A stretch of 64,000 nt of DNA from PWXP01 sp040772845 (GTDB lineage Bacteria; Planctomycetota; Planctomycetia; Pirellulales; Thermoguttaceae). Position numbers and translations under genes: made by a program. Shown here piece by piece: positions 1 to 8,076 of this stretch. Below the pieces are notes generated by a model, which was not told where the DNA came from, did not search any database, and saw only the letters and a list, made by a program, of their open reading frames with translations. The DNA lies in NCBI GenBank assembly GCA_040772845.1, contig JAXGXG010000001.1, positions 1,674,001 to 1,738,000 on the forward strand, given 5' to 3'. The stretch's first letter is position 1, and each line of letters opens with the position of its first letter.

Positions 1-127
1 TTGTTTCGGAGCTCAATACCCGGCCTGCGTGTGCCCCTGTCAACGCTTCACCCGCCGTGTTGCCACCGCCGGCGCATGACTCGGGGTTGGTATGGATCGC
101 TAGGCCTTTACCATACGGCTCTTTCAT
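1..127 (-). CDS. Group II intron-associated upstream peptide, partial
   Basis: Reading from the ATG at 127 leftwards gives MKEPYGKGLAIHTNPESC, then a glycine-rich stretch and GEALTGAHAGRVLSSE, still open at the window edge. This peptide is a familiar companion of group II intron reverse transcriptases, where it lies between the 5' RNA domains and the maturase reading frame. Whether it is translated as a protein or is just conserved intron RNA is not settled by the sequence. No Shine-Dalgarno sequence is evident. Confidence 0.6.
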   Translation of the reverse strand, partial: MKEPYGKGLAIHTNPESCAGGGNTAGEALTGAHAGRVLSSET

Positions 128-411
128 CCGCTACTCCCCGCCGGTTTTCACCGGCGCGCTTTCTCTGACCCCAAGAGGTCCCCTTCGCGTCTCTCTCCCG
201 CCCCGGCCGGCCCCGTGCCGATTGAGCGCAGATTGGCCACGATAAGCCCCCCCCGTTCTCTGACCCTTTGTCCGCGGGAGTTTCCCGCTTTTCGCTCCAG
301 GCGACGCCCACGCGCGGGCGTGTCTCATTTCGCCGTAGGCGATCAGCGCCGCAGGTGGTAATCACCCCAGGAAATCATGCGCCCACCCCACATCCCCCCG
401 CATCATTTCGG

Positions 412-445
412 GCGTTGGGTCCGCCGCCTGCGGCGGACCCAACGC
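412..445. repeat. Perfect 15-bp hairpin inside the intron leader
   Basis: Arms 412-426 and 431-445 are exact reverse complements around a 4-base loop. It is probably an RNA stem of the group II intron; alternatively a small palindromic repeat that landed in it. Confidence 0.6.
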
Positions 446-589
446 TTCTTCGCCCGATAAGGAAACGTGCGGCGTCTGGAGCCTCGTATCTACCAGGTTG
501 GCGAGAAGAGCCCTAATCAACGACAGAGACAGCTCGTGTCAGACACCCGCGTCGTGACGAGAGCCTTTTCAAAAACCGCCTCCCCGCGG

Positions 590-856
590 TCACTTAGCGG
601 CACGTTTTAGGAACGTCGGATCTCGTGCGACCTTGACAACGCTCTGATACAATCCCTCTAGAGCCTCTCGCGATATGCCCATCAGGACCGGCTTTCCTGC
701 ACCCTTAACGACCGAAGACCAGCCCCCTGCTGTCATGATATCTAGGGCTAAGAAGATGCCATTTATACCTATTCCCAACGGATCGCCCTCAGCGATTGCA
801 GCCCCAAGACCTCTGCCGGAGCCAAACCCACCACTCGCGAGTGAGCAACCATGCAA
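590..856 (-). CDS. Hypothetical glycine-rich protein, probably a C-terminal remnant
   Basis: An 88-residue frame with a hydrophobic, glycine-rich first half (around residues 10-45) and a charged helical end (EALEGLYQSVVKVARD). The frame stays open upstream of the ATG into the gene on the right, without a clear start, so this may be the tail of a larger gene that lost its front. GGAG occurs nine bases before the ATG. The composition recalls the hydrophobic segments before the toxin domain of RHS-type proteins, but nothing diagnostic is present. It lies directly next to the group II intron. Function unknown. Confidence 0.3.
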   Translation of the reverse strand: MHGCSLASGGFGSGRGLGAAIAEGDPLGIGINGIFLALDIMTAGGWSSVVKGAGKPVLMGISREALEGLYQSVVKVARDPTFLKRAAK

Positions 857-872
857 TGCGGCTCCGTGCAGA

Positions 873-1802
873 TTACTTCGACCGCTGCGATGACACGCCT
901 GTCTGCGAATGCATGTCGGTCAGGACGGTCCATACGGCGTCGTGGATGGCGGCATAGAGTTCAGGCGTGAAGTCTTTGCCGCCGCCATAGTGGTTGGATG
1001 GACACTGAAGCCCTTTCGGATCCTGCCCGTACAACGTGGCTAATGTGGCGACCCCGGCCGTGAATCGGCCAACATGGTTCAGGTGCACAACGTCGCGGTA
1101 CAGGTCCGTAGCACTTTCGTAACCTGCAATCTGCCCGGCGCGCATCCGCCGATCCAACTCGTAAAGGACGTGCCCTGCGGGAATCATTCGCACGTCGGCG
1201 TCGGTCCGGGCGCGCACGCGGCGGATGAGGTGGTCGAAATAGTCGCGCGTTTGCAGGGTGGGCGTTTCGTCGGCGTCGGGCGTCTGCTGCATCCAAACCT
1301 CGTGATAGGGTCCGTGGCGCTGCCCCGGCCATGGCGCATAGATGTAGAACACGGCGGCGGTGTTCCGGTTGGCTGAGCGCGTTTTGCCGATGAAGTCGAC
1401 AATGCGGGCCGTGTCGGTCGCCAGGGTCGAACCGGCCCCGGGATGCGGCTGGAACGTGACGGCTTGCCAGTCGAACTCGGGCAACGCTTTCCCGAAGGTT
1501 CCGAACGGCTCGACCGCGGGTACGCATATCTCGTCGGGATGGGTCCAAATACGTTCGAGCGACTTACCGCAGTTGATGTGGTAAGCCTCAACGTGCTGAA
1601 GCCCCCGCTGTGCGGCGAGGGCCTCTATAGCCTTCGGCTGCGAGTCCCAGGTGAGCGAGTTGCCAATCCGGTACGCGCGAAGCACGTCTTCCGCCGCTTC
1701 GGCCCGAGGGAAGATTGCCAGCCCCGCCAAAAGCGCAAGTGCTATCCCCAATGTTCTGGCACCCGATATTCGCAGGCACGCACTTTTTCGCAAGTTCATC
1801 AT
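873..1802 (-). CDS. Secreted SGNH/GDSL-like hydrolase
   Basis: The ATG at 1802 (followed at once by a second ATG) is preceded by GAGGAG at good spacing, so it is preferred over an upstream in-frame ATG at 1889. The protein (about 309 residues) starts with a Sec signal peptide (residues 1-35, ending near PRAEAAE). It then has an SGNH-like block with GNSLTWDS (nucleophile serine), a mid block with FQPHPG, and a C-terminal DVVHLNHVGR block that can supply the Asp and His of the triad. Planctomycetes carry many such exported esterase-like proteins. The likely role is de-esterification of glycans or other secreted substrates; the substrate is not visible. Identification of the superfamily is fairly firm, specificity is not. 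Confidence 0.7.
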   Translation of the reverse strand: MMNLRKSACLRISGARTLGIALALLAGLAIFPRAEAAEDVLRAYRIGNSLTWDSQPKAIEALAAQRGLQHVEAYHINCGKSLERIWTHPDEICVPAVEPFGTFGKALPEFDWQAVTFQPHPGAGSTLATDTARIVDFIGKTRSANRNTAAVFYIYAPWPGQRHGPYHEVWMQQTPDADETPTLQTRDYFDHLIRRVRARTDADVRMIPAGHVLYELDRRMRAGQIAGYESATDLYRDVVHLNHVGRFTAGVATLATLYGQDPKGLQCPSNHYGGGKDFTPELYAAIHDAVWTVLTDMHSQTGVSSQRSK

Positions 1803-2350
1803 GGTTCCACTCCTCAGGCAGGTGAAGGTTCTCGCAGGGATTCCAGCGGCCAGCCCATCGAGAATACCACCTGCCGGGGCCGGCAGCAAGCAGACGCTCC
1901 TGCCGTGTGCGGTAGCGAGGCAAGCCTCCCCATCCCTTCAGTAGCAGCCGATTTTAGGCGGTTTTAGCTTCGATCGCTCCGAAGGAATCGACAGGTTTTC
2001 CCCAACGAGGGGCATTCGCTGCGCGGCAAAGCAGAACGGGTTTTGGGACGTAACCTCTTGCCGCACAACGGTTTGGGTGATTTTCGGCCATCGCCATTTC
2101 ACTTCTGGGGCAGAAGACCGGGCCGCGCGCGATACAATGGGAGTTCGAGGCCGTTGGGCCGGGGCGGAGTCCCAGCCGTCGCCGAAGGGGAACCCAGCTC
2201 CCCTTTGCCCAGTTGTGCCCTCGCAGGGGCGCAGCCGTCGGCGGTGGGACTCCGCACCGGCCCATGCTGTTTCCGGCCTCTGGCAGATAGGAACCTTTTG
2301 GGCCCGCTGACCGGGACCGTCTCCCGTACAGTAAGTAAGGAATACGACGC
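1803..2350. other. Intergenic region between divergent genes
   Basis: This 548-base gap separates the hydrolase (leftward) from the gene starting at 2351 (rightward). Apart from the inverted-repeat element at 2155-2264 no gene-like frame or recognisable RNA was seen. Confidence 0.5.
2155..2264. repeat. 110-bp element with 20-bp terminal inverted repeats
   Basis: The ends 2155-2174 and 2245-2264 are inverted repeats matching at 19 of 20 positions, beginning TGGGCCGG. The interior has no coding potential. The size and structure fit a MITE-like non-autonomous element or a large RNA hairpin in the leader of the gene at 2351. No clear target duplication was found. Confidence 0.55.
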
Positions 2351-3142
2351 ATGACGCAACTCGATTCGGAATCGCTTACCTTCGAGAACGCTTCGGAAGA
2401 GTTCTTTGGTCGCTGGAATCGGTTGGTCAGTACGACCAACTGGGAAAAGGGCCGCATCGTTTCTGAGTGGCGGGCGGCCCTGGAAGGCGCGGACGCGCCG
2501 CCGGCTACCTACACCGACGAAACCTGGGCCCGACGCGTTGGCAACGTCTCGCCACAGCATACCGGCCGCCTCCGACGTGTCTGGGATCGTTTCGGCAGCC
2601 AGTACGAGCAGTATGCAGGTTTGTTCTGGAGCCATTTCCAGGCGGCCATCGATTGGCCCGATGCGGAAATGTGGCTCGAAGGCGCCGTGCAGAACCGGTG
2701 GTCGATTGCCGAGATGCGCGAAAAGCGATGGGAATCGATGGGCGCTCCGGCCGACCTGAAACCGCGCCCCGAAGACATCGTGGCGGCCGAACTCGACGAA
2801 GACGTAAGCGACAACGACGATACGCCCCGTGCCGAGGCGATGCCTGGCGCGCCGTCCGAAGTCTACGATACCGACGACGACGGCGACGCACCGTTCGACG
2901 ACACAACGTCGGGCGAGTACGACGACGAACCTGCAACGGCCACGGCTACCGCGGTCGATCCGCAGCGCCCGTTCGAGGGTCTGCCCAAGTTGCCGGCCGA
3001 TCTGGACGAGGCCTTCGAGGCCCTGAAGCTGGCCATTCTCAGCCATCGGATTACAGGCTGGGACGAAGTCTCTCAAGAGACCGTGCTGCGTTGGATCGAC
3101 TCGATGCGATGCTTCGCTCTGGCCCCGGCCGATCCGAAGTAG
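2351..3142 (+). CDS. Conserved hypothetical protein with acidic linker
   Basis: A 263-residue cytosolic-looking protein with no signal peptide or membrane segment. Residues 1-135 are tryptophan- and charge-rich helical sequence (FFGRWNRLVSTTNW, WARRVGNVSPQHTGRLRRVWDRF). Residues 145-205 form a strongly acidic low-complexity linker rich in Asp/Glu/Thr/Ala. Residues 210-263 are again helical. The start is supported by AAGGA ten bases upstream. The layout resembles planctomycete lineage-specific proteins seen near housekeeping genes. I do not recognise a functional family; a protein- or nucleic-acid-binding scaffold would be a guess. Confidence 0.65.
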   Translation: MTQLDSESLTFENASEEFFGRWNRLVSTTNWEKGRIVSEWRAALEGADAPPATYTDETWARRVGNVSPQHTGRLRRVWDRFGSQYEQYAGLFWSHFQAAIDWPDAEMWLEGAVQNRWSIAEMREKRWESMGAPADLKPRPEDIVAAELDEDVSDNDDTPRAEAMPGAPSEVYDTDDDGDAPFDDTTSGEYDDEPATATATAVDPQRPFEGLPKLPADLDEAFEALKLAILSHRITGWDEVSQETVLRWIDSMRCFALAPADPK

Positions 3143-3196
3143 GCCGGTAGTCGGTCGCGGGTCGGCGGCCCAGGCCATTTTCTCCACTGCACACGA

Positions 3197-3223
3197 GGGG
3201 GACTGTCCCCTGTGAACGGTTAC
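3197..3223 (+). repeat. Copy 1 of a dispersed 27-bp repeat (hairpin plus GTGAACGGTTAC)
   Basis: It contains the palindrome GGGGACTGTCCCC followed by TGTGAACGGTTAC, lying between two convergent genes. A second, inverted copy is at 14244-14270, and the 3' core recurs at 50829-50841 and 52513-52524. As a hairpin between convergent genes it may also act as a transcription end. Confidence 0.6.
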
Positions 3224-3237
3224 GTGGTCCGGCCGGT

Positions 3238-3648
3238 CTACAGGTCCACAATCACTTCGGCCTGCCAGCCGTCTGCCGTGCGTTCGATCTTCAGGCCGTG
3301 ATAGGTAATGGCCTTGATTTCGATCTCGATTTCGTGGCGTCGCAGGTCGGCCGGTTCGCCCCAGACGGTTGCGGCCAAGCTGCCCGGGGCCAGCGAGACG
3401 TCGAACCGGCTGAACAGCATCCGTTCTGTATCGAACAGGTAGAGCAGTTCGGCCAACCAGTCGTGCAGCAGATCCGGCTGCTCCGAGGCTTCCAGGCGGA
3501 TTGTGCGCGACTGGCGCGGTTCGACGGCGCCGGGCTGAGCAACCAGGGCGTCGGTCAGGGCGCGGCCGGCCTCGGCGAAGAGTTCTTCCAGATCGGCGGC
3601 GCAGATGCGCAGCCCCAGATCGGCCGTGTGCTCGAAATGCTCGTACAT
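3238..3648 (-). CDS. Archease family protein
   Basis: A 136-residue protein beginning MYEHFEHTADLGLRICA, the hallmark N-terminus of archease (DUF101/PF01951). The conserved middle LLHDWLAELLYLFD and the terminal TYHGLKIERT...VIVDL are also present, and the length is normal for the family. Archease is a metal-binding accessory that promotes turnover of the RtcB RNA ligase in RNA repair and tRNA splicing. No rtcB is visible in this window. It lies six bases downstream of der on the same strand and is probably co-transcribed with it, a pairing with no obvious mechanistic reason. Confidence 0.9.
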   Translation of the reverse strand: MYEHFEHTADLGLRICAADLEELFAEAGRALTDALVAQPGAVEPRQSRTIRLEASEQPDLLHDWLAELLYLFDTERMLFSRFDVSLAPGSLAATVWGEPADLRRHEIEIEIKAITYHGLKIERTADGWQAEVIVDL

Positions 3649-3654
3649 GAACCG

Positions 3655-5019
3655 TTACGATTGCGCGTTCTTGATCTCCGCGTCGATGTCGTCACGCGAG
3701 TCGGCCTGCGCCCGTTTTCGCAAGTACAACTTGATCGGCACCTCGCCGAAATCGAGCCGATCGCGGAATACGCCCAGCAGGTATCGCTGATACTGGGCCG
3801 ACAATGCGCGAGGATCGCTGCAGAACAGCACGATGGTGGGCGGCTGCCCCGCTACCTGCGTTGCGTAGAAAATCTTCGGCCGGCGGTTCTGGAACAGCGG
3901 CGGCGGATTGTGCTCCAGGGCCGCGCGCACCAGCTTGTTCAGCCGTGCGGTCGGAATGCGGCTGCGCGTCTGTTTGAACAGCATCTGCGCGTGGTTCAGC
4001 AAGGCCTTGACGTTTCTGCCCGTCTTTCCGGTGATGAATGCGATGGGGGCGTACCACATCGTCCGGAACGTATCGCGCACGTAGTGGACCCATTTTTCGG
4101 TGGGCATACTGTCGGCCAGCAGGTCCCACTTGTTCACCACGAAGATACACGGTTTATACTCGCGGGCGATATAGTCGCAAAGCTGTTTGTCCACCTTGCT
4201 GATGCGCTGGCCGGCATCGAAGAACAGCAGCACTACGTCGGCCCGCCGCACGCTTCGCTCCGCCCGGTGCGTGCTGTAGAACTCCAGGTCGGTCGAAACG
4301 CTCTTGCGGCGGCGAAGCCCCGGCGTGTCGATGGCCAGGAACGCCTTCCCATCCATCTCGAATCGTACGTCGACGCTGTCGCGCGTCGTGCCTGGAACCT
4401 CGCTGACGATCATCCGCTCGGCTTCGACCAGCGTATTGATGAACGTGCTCTTCCCCGTATTGCGCCGGCCGACAATCGCCACCTTCATCGTCGGATCGTC
4501 CGGAACTGCATCGTCGTCGCCTGGCGCAGGGAGCTTCTCGACCAGGGCTTGCAGCAGGTCTTGCCGGCCGCGGTTCTCTTTCGTGCTTACCGCCAGAAGC
4601 TTGCGCCCGAAGCGGTAGAACTCCGAAATGTGCTGTGCAAACGAGTCGGTATCGGCCTTGTTGGCCACGAGCAGCACAGGCACATTGACGTATCGGAGCC
4701 GCTTGGCCACTTCCTCGTCCAGTGGCAGGGGCCCCTCCCGGGCATCCACCACAAACAGGATCACCGTCGCCGAGTCAATCGCCTGCTCGATCTGATGCTC
4801 GATATGTTCGGTAAGCTGGTCGGAGTCCTCGACTCCCATTCCACCCGTATCGACCAGTTCCACGAACCGGTCATCGACTTCGAAAAGATGCGTAACCCGA
4901 TCGCGGGTAACACCCGAAGTGGGGTCCACAATGGCGATACGACGCCCCACAAGCCAATTGAAGAGGCTCGACTTGCCGACATTCGGCCGCCCGACGATTA
5001 CCACCTGCGGTACACCCAT
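3655..5019 (-). CDS. der: Ribosome biogenesis GTPase Der
   Basis: A tandem GTPase of about 454 residues. The first G domain starts right after the initiator (MGVPQVVIVGRPNVGKSS) with DTGGMG and NKAD motifs; the second has GRRNTGKST, DTPGLRRR and NKWD. The C-terminal KH-like domain ends in FGEVPIKLYLRKR, as in Der/EngA. The ATG at 5019 is chosen because the P-loop begins ten residues later; an upstream in-frame ATG at 5130 would add an implausible tail. Der is needed for maturation of the 50S ribosomal subunit. Two complete G motif sets suggest full activity. It is followed by archease. Confidence 0.95.
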   Translation of the reverse strand: MGVPQVVIVGRPNVGKSSLFNWLVGRRIAIVDPTSGVTRDRVTHLFEVDDRFVELVDTGGMGVEDSDQLTEHIEHQIEQAIDSATVILFVVDAREGPLPLDEEVAKRLRYVNVPVLLVANKADTDSFAQHISEFYRFGRKLLAVSTKENRGRQDLLQALVEKLPAPGDDDAVPDDPTMKVAIVGRRNTGKSTFINTLVEAERMIVSEVPGTTRDSVDVRFEMDGKAFLAIDTPGLRRRKSVSTDLEFYSTHRAERSVRRADVVLLFFDAGQRISKVDKQLCDYIAREYKPCIFVVNKWDLLADSMPTEKWVHYVRDTFRTMWYAPIAFITGKTGRNVKALLNHAQMLFKQTRSRIPTARLNKLVRAALEHNPPPLFQNRRPKIFYATQVAGQPPTIVLFCSDPRALSAQYQRYLLGVFRDRLDFGEVPIKLYLRKRAQADSRDDIDAEIKNAQS

Positions 5020-5208
5020 GCCGCTATAATACACTACCGGGGTGCTAAATTCCAGGGGCGACCCTCGTGATCTCTCCGATACCGGAAGCACTCGCGCCGG
5101 GAAACCGAAGAGCCAAGATGCAATTCGCACGGGTAGTTGTTACGGGGAAATCGCATGGCGCAGATGCGGGGCTTGCTCAATAGGCCTCTGTGCGAAATAC
5201 TGGAGCCA

Positions 5209-5409
5209 GCCCGGATTATTCTCGATAGGTAGGGTGGGTCAAACTAGCCGCTTCGTTGGTGGGTCATCGGTCGCCGGCGCCGGCGCTTTTCCAAGCGGCG
5301 GGTTGGAAATCAGCTCGATTGCGGCTTGTGCGGACCTGCCTGTCGGCAGGCAGGCCCACCAGTGATTTACGCGACCTTGACCCACCCTACGTAGATGAAT
5401 AATCCGGGC
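5209..5409. repeat. 201-bp MITE-like element with nested inverted repeats
   Basis: The outer arms GCCCGGATTATT (5209-5220) and its exact complement (5398-5409) enclose inner arms GTAGGGTGGGTCAA (5229-5242) and its exact complement (5377-5390). The interior has another palindrome, CCTGCCTGTCGGCAGGCAGG, at about 5335-5354. There is no open frame of note. The GTAGGGTGGGTCAA end resembles ends of small palindromic elements common in environmental bacteria. It fills the gap between der and the DNA glycosylase gene. Confidence 0.65.
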
Positions 5410-5473
5410 CAGAAGGCGCCCTTCAGATCAGCAAACACGATTTCTGTGACCCCACAACCGCCGGATTTCGCTC

Positions 5474-6268
5474 ATGGCCAAACCTTCTCCCCCACCTCGC
5501 CATCCTGCCGTGGAGGCCATTGTCCAACGCCTCGAAAGCCTTTCACTCGCTGGGGTTACGCACGTAGGCAAACCCTCGGCGCAGCCCAAACCGGCCCAAG
5601 CGATCGACGCACGCCCGCCGTCTGCCGGGCAGAAGCCGTCTGCCAAACAAACGTCGCCTGCCAGGCAGAAGCCATCTGCAGCAATCCCCCAAGAGGACGA
5701 TCGCGAAGTCGCGCTGGCCGAAGTCGCCCGGATCGTGGCCCAGTGCACCCGGTGTGAGGAACTGGCTCGAACGCGAACGCAAACCGTATTCGGGGCAGGC
5801 AATCCGCATGCAAGGCTCGTCTTCTGTGGCGAGGCGCCCGGGGCCGACGAAGACCGGCAGGGGATTCCGTTCGTCGGCGCCGCCGGCCAGTTGCTCAACA
5901 AGATTCTGGCCGCCTGCACGTTACAACGAGAGGACATCTATATTCTCAACATCCTGCGATGCCGCCCGGCGGGCAACCGAACGCCTGCCCCGGCCGAAGC
6001 GACCAACTGCCGCGAATACCTGGATGCACAACTGTCCATTATCCAGCCGGAGTTCCTCTGCTGCCTCGGCGCCTGCGCGGCCCAAAACTTATTGGAGACG
6101 AGCCAGTCGTTGGGCAAGCTTCGCGGCCGGTTTCACGACTACCGGGGCATCAAAGTCCTGTGCACGTACCACCCGGCCTACCTGCTGCGCAATCCGGCAG
6201 CCAAACGCCCCACCTGGGAAGACATGCAGATGCTCATGGACGCCATGGGCATCAAGCTGCCGAAATAA
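5474..6268 (+). CDS. Family 4 uracil-DNA glycosylase (iron-sulfur type)
   Basis: Residues 115-264 are a family-4 uracil-DNA glycosylase, which removes uracil from DNA as the first step of base excision repair. It has GEAPGADEDRQGIPFVG (119-135, including the catalytic-loop pattern), NILRCRPAGNRTP (159-171) and YHPAYLLR (232-239). Four cysteines at 91, 94, 163 and 179 have the family-4 iron-sulfur spacing (CxxC, then 69 and 16 residues). The first 80 residues are an added low-complexity Pro/Ala/Lys linker. Part of it is encoded by two copies of a palindromic DNA repeat (about 5613-5643 and 5655-5681), so the linker seems to have grown by repeat insertion in frame. Confidence 0.9.
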   Translation: MAKPSPPPRHPAVEAIVQRLESLSLAGVTHVGKPSAQPKPAQAIDARPPSAGQKPSAKQTSPARQKPSAAIPQEDDREVALAEVARIVAQCTRCEELARTRTQTVFGAGNPHARLVFCGEAPGADEDRQGIPFVGAAGQLLNKILAACTLQREDIYILNILRCRPAGNRTPAPAEATNCREYLDAQLSIIQPEFLCCLGACAAQNLLETSQSLGKLRGRFHDYRGIKVLCTYHPAYLLRNPAAKRPTWEDMQMLMDAMGIKLPK

Positions 6269-6550
6269 CCGGGACTGTCCAAGACCGCCCCGGGTCGCTT
6301 CACGGTGTTGGCGCTACTGATCGTAGCAGTGGCCGGGTATTGTCTCCTGGCGGGAGATCGAACGGCAATGTGGGTAATACTCATTGCAGGCGTCGGCGGG
6401 CTGGTCTTCAATCTGGTTCTGAAGACGATCTTTGGGCGAGCGCGTCCCAACGTCGTTCCTCATGTCGCTGGAGCGGTGTGGGCCATCCTTTGCGGCGCGA
6501 CGGCGCATCATCTGGTCCGACGATCCCGCCGGCATTCAAGTCACCAATAG
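6269..6550 (+). pseudogene. PAP2 phosphatase remnant with internal deletion
   Basis: From about 6290 the frame reads RFTVLALLIVAVAGYC, then a second hydrophobic segment, then KTIFGRARPNVVPH. This is the transmembrane entry and first active-site motif (KxxxxxxRP) of type 2 phosphatidic acid phosphatases. The next residues AGAVWAILCGATAHHLVRR match the very end of the family. The PSGH and SRxxxxxH catalytic motifs and the helices between them are missing, and there is no proper N-terminus or start codon. This is best read as a 5'-truncated, internally deleted gene. It starts directly behind the DNA glycosylase stop codon. Confidence 0.7.
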
Positions 6551-6642
6551 CCGGCGACCTTTTCCCGTGCGATCGGAACGACGTGCTCGATAACGGCATC
6601 CGTGATCACTTGACAAGTTGCGCCGTTGGCTCCGCGATTCGC

Positions 6643-7545
6643 TCAGGCATGAGCAGGTGTTGATCCGGACGTCGTCTGCGGCCGGCCTGCCCACCACCAG
6701 GCCAGGATCTTCGTGGCCAGTTTGGCGGCGCTCAGGTCGCACCCGGGCGGATTGGGAGACGGGACGAACTCGACCAGATCGGCCCCGACGAGTCGCGCCT
6801 TGGGCGCCGCGAAGACGGTCTGGAGGATCGCCATGGTCTGCCGCCATGTGAGTCCATCCGGCTGCGGCGTGCCGGTACTCGGAATGATCGCCGGATCGAG
6901 TCCGTCAATATCCACGGTCAGATACACATCCCCTTCGAGTTGGCCGAGCGTGTCCAGGGCTTCGTCGAATCGGGCAGGCAACTCGTGGGCAAAGAACGCA
7001 CGAACGCGCTCGCCCCTGCCGATCAGCTCGTATTCTTCGCGAGAGAGACTCCGTATGCCCAACTGCACCAGATTCGCGCCCCGATCCCAAAGACGCCGCA
7101 TTACCGTGCCGTGGCTTAGCTTGAGGCCGCCGAGCCGGTCGATCAGGTCGGCATGGGCATCGATCTGTACGATCGTAACCTGGTCGATGTTCTCGCAAGC
7201 GCCGGCAACGGCGGCCTGGGTCAGCGTGTGTTCGCCGCCCAGGGTGAGCACGAACTTGTCGCGAAACCGGGCCACGGCTGCTTCGACCTCCGCCAGGTCG
7301 GTCTCAAGCGGTGCTCCCAGCACGACGGGCGCCACGGTATGGATTCGGGGCGACTGCTCGAAGTCGACTCGCGTCTCCTCGTCGAAGGTTTCCACCTGGG
7401 CGCTGGCTGCCAGGATGGCCGCCGGACCACCGGCCGTGCCCGGTCCATAGGAAACCGTTCGCTCCATCGGAACGGGCAGTACAATCGCATCGGCCTGCTC
7501 AACCGGACAAGCAGGCAGTCCAAGGAGTTGCGTTACGGGTGTCAT
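6643..7545 (-). CDS. speB: Agmatinase
   Basis: A 300-residue ureohydrolase (arginase/agmatinase family). The manganese ligands sit in GGEH (103-106), DAHADL (D129, H131, D133) and DIDGLDP (D212, D214). LSHGTVMRR and the STGTPQPDGL signature support agmatinase rather than arginase. The predicted reaction is agmatine plus water to putrescine plus urea. The pyruvoyl arginine decarboxylase that makes agmatine is encoded divergently from 8077. Together they give a two-step arginine-to-putrescine route. The C-terminus is slightly longer than needed and ends in a Thr/Ser-rich tail. Confidence 0.88.
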   Translation of the reverse strand: MTPVTQLLGLPACPVEQADAIVLPVPMERTVSYGPGTAGGPAAILAASAQVETFDEETRVDFEQSPRIHTVAPVVLGAPLETDLAEVEAAVARFRDKFVLTLGGEHTLTQAAVAGACENIDQVTIVQIDAHADLIDRLGGLKLSHGTVMRRLWDRGANLVQLGIRSLSREEYELIGRGERVRAFFAHELPARFDEALDTLGQLEGDVYLTVDIDGLDPAIIPSTGTPQPDGLTWRQTMAILQTVFAAPKARLVGADLVEFVPSPNPPGCDLSAAKLATKILAWWWAGRPQTTSGSTPAHA

Positions 7546-8076
7546 GAGAGACTTCCTGACATAACCGGGCTACAGAAGGGTTTTCGCGACGGCCGGCAGC
7601 ACAAAACGATCCATGCAGGGCGGCCTTGCCCCCGAACGAACCGCAAGCCACCGGAATGAGGCTCACGGCTCCCCGAGAATATGCATCTTTGGCCGTTTGT
7701 GATGCCGGGACGCGTTGAGTTGCTCCAAGCGTCTTTCATTTCACGCGACTGTGCTAACCCTGTCAAGGATCCAGGTCAGATGGCGGGCGCGGTTTCCGGT
7801 TCTTCTGTTTTCAGGTGGGAACACTTCCCGTTCATCGCCCCAGCTCTAGCCCCAATGGGGAAGACCGCCTGAAGGCGGGACTACGAACCGAAGGCGTCAC
7901 GAGGAACAGACGAGCCCGACTTGCCGGCGCAGATCGATACCGCGAGGGGCAAGGCTGGTGGTGTTGTTAGGAGACGAACTTTCGGGGAGGGGCTTGCAAT
8001 GGCCCGGGGCGATGTCTACACTCGCCCTTTTCGTCGTCGCAAGACGATCGGCTCAGTTCTGACAGGGGGTAGTGTA
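7546..8076. other. Divergent intergenic region of the polyamine gene pair
   Basis: 531 bases between the starts of speB and the arginine decarboxylase gene; both promoters should lie here. No convincing protein frame, RNA family or operator could be recognised by eye. A GGCCTT/GAAGG-rich segment near 7860-7880 (GACCGCCTGAAGGCGG) is a small hairpin. Confidence 0.4.

Larger units (their letters stand above)
1..546 (-). mobile_element. 5' part of a group II intron (continues off the left edge)
   Basis: On the minus strand the bases left of 127 encode the short peptide that typically sits just upstream of the reverse transcriptase/maturase in one class of bacterial group II introns (motif GPESC/NPESC followed by GEALTGA). 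Upstream of it lies about 420 bases of non-coding, stem-rich DNA, as expected for the intron's 5' RNA domains, including a perfect 15-bp hairpin at 412-445. The reverse transcriptase itself would lie beyond position 1. The 5' splice boundary is only estimated: a GTGTCT sequence reading leftwards from 546 resembles, but does not exactly match, the usual GUGYG start. Identification rests on the recognisable peptide. Confidence 0.65.

Noticed and set aside
3298..5070. 590-codon plus-strand frame
   Set aside because: Antisense shadow of archease and der; no protein features.
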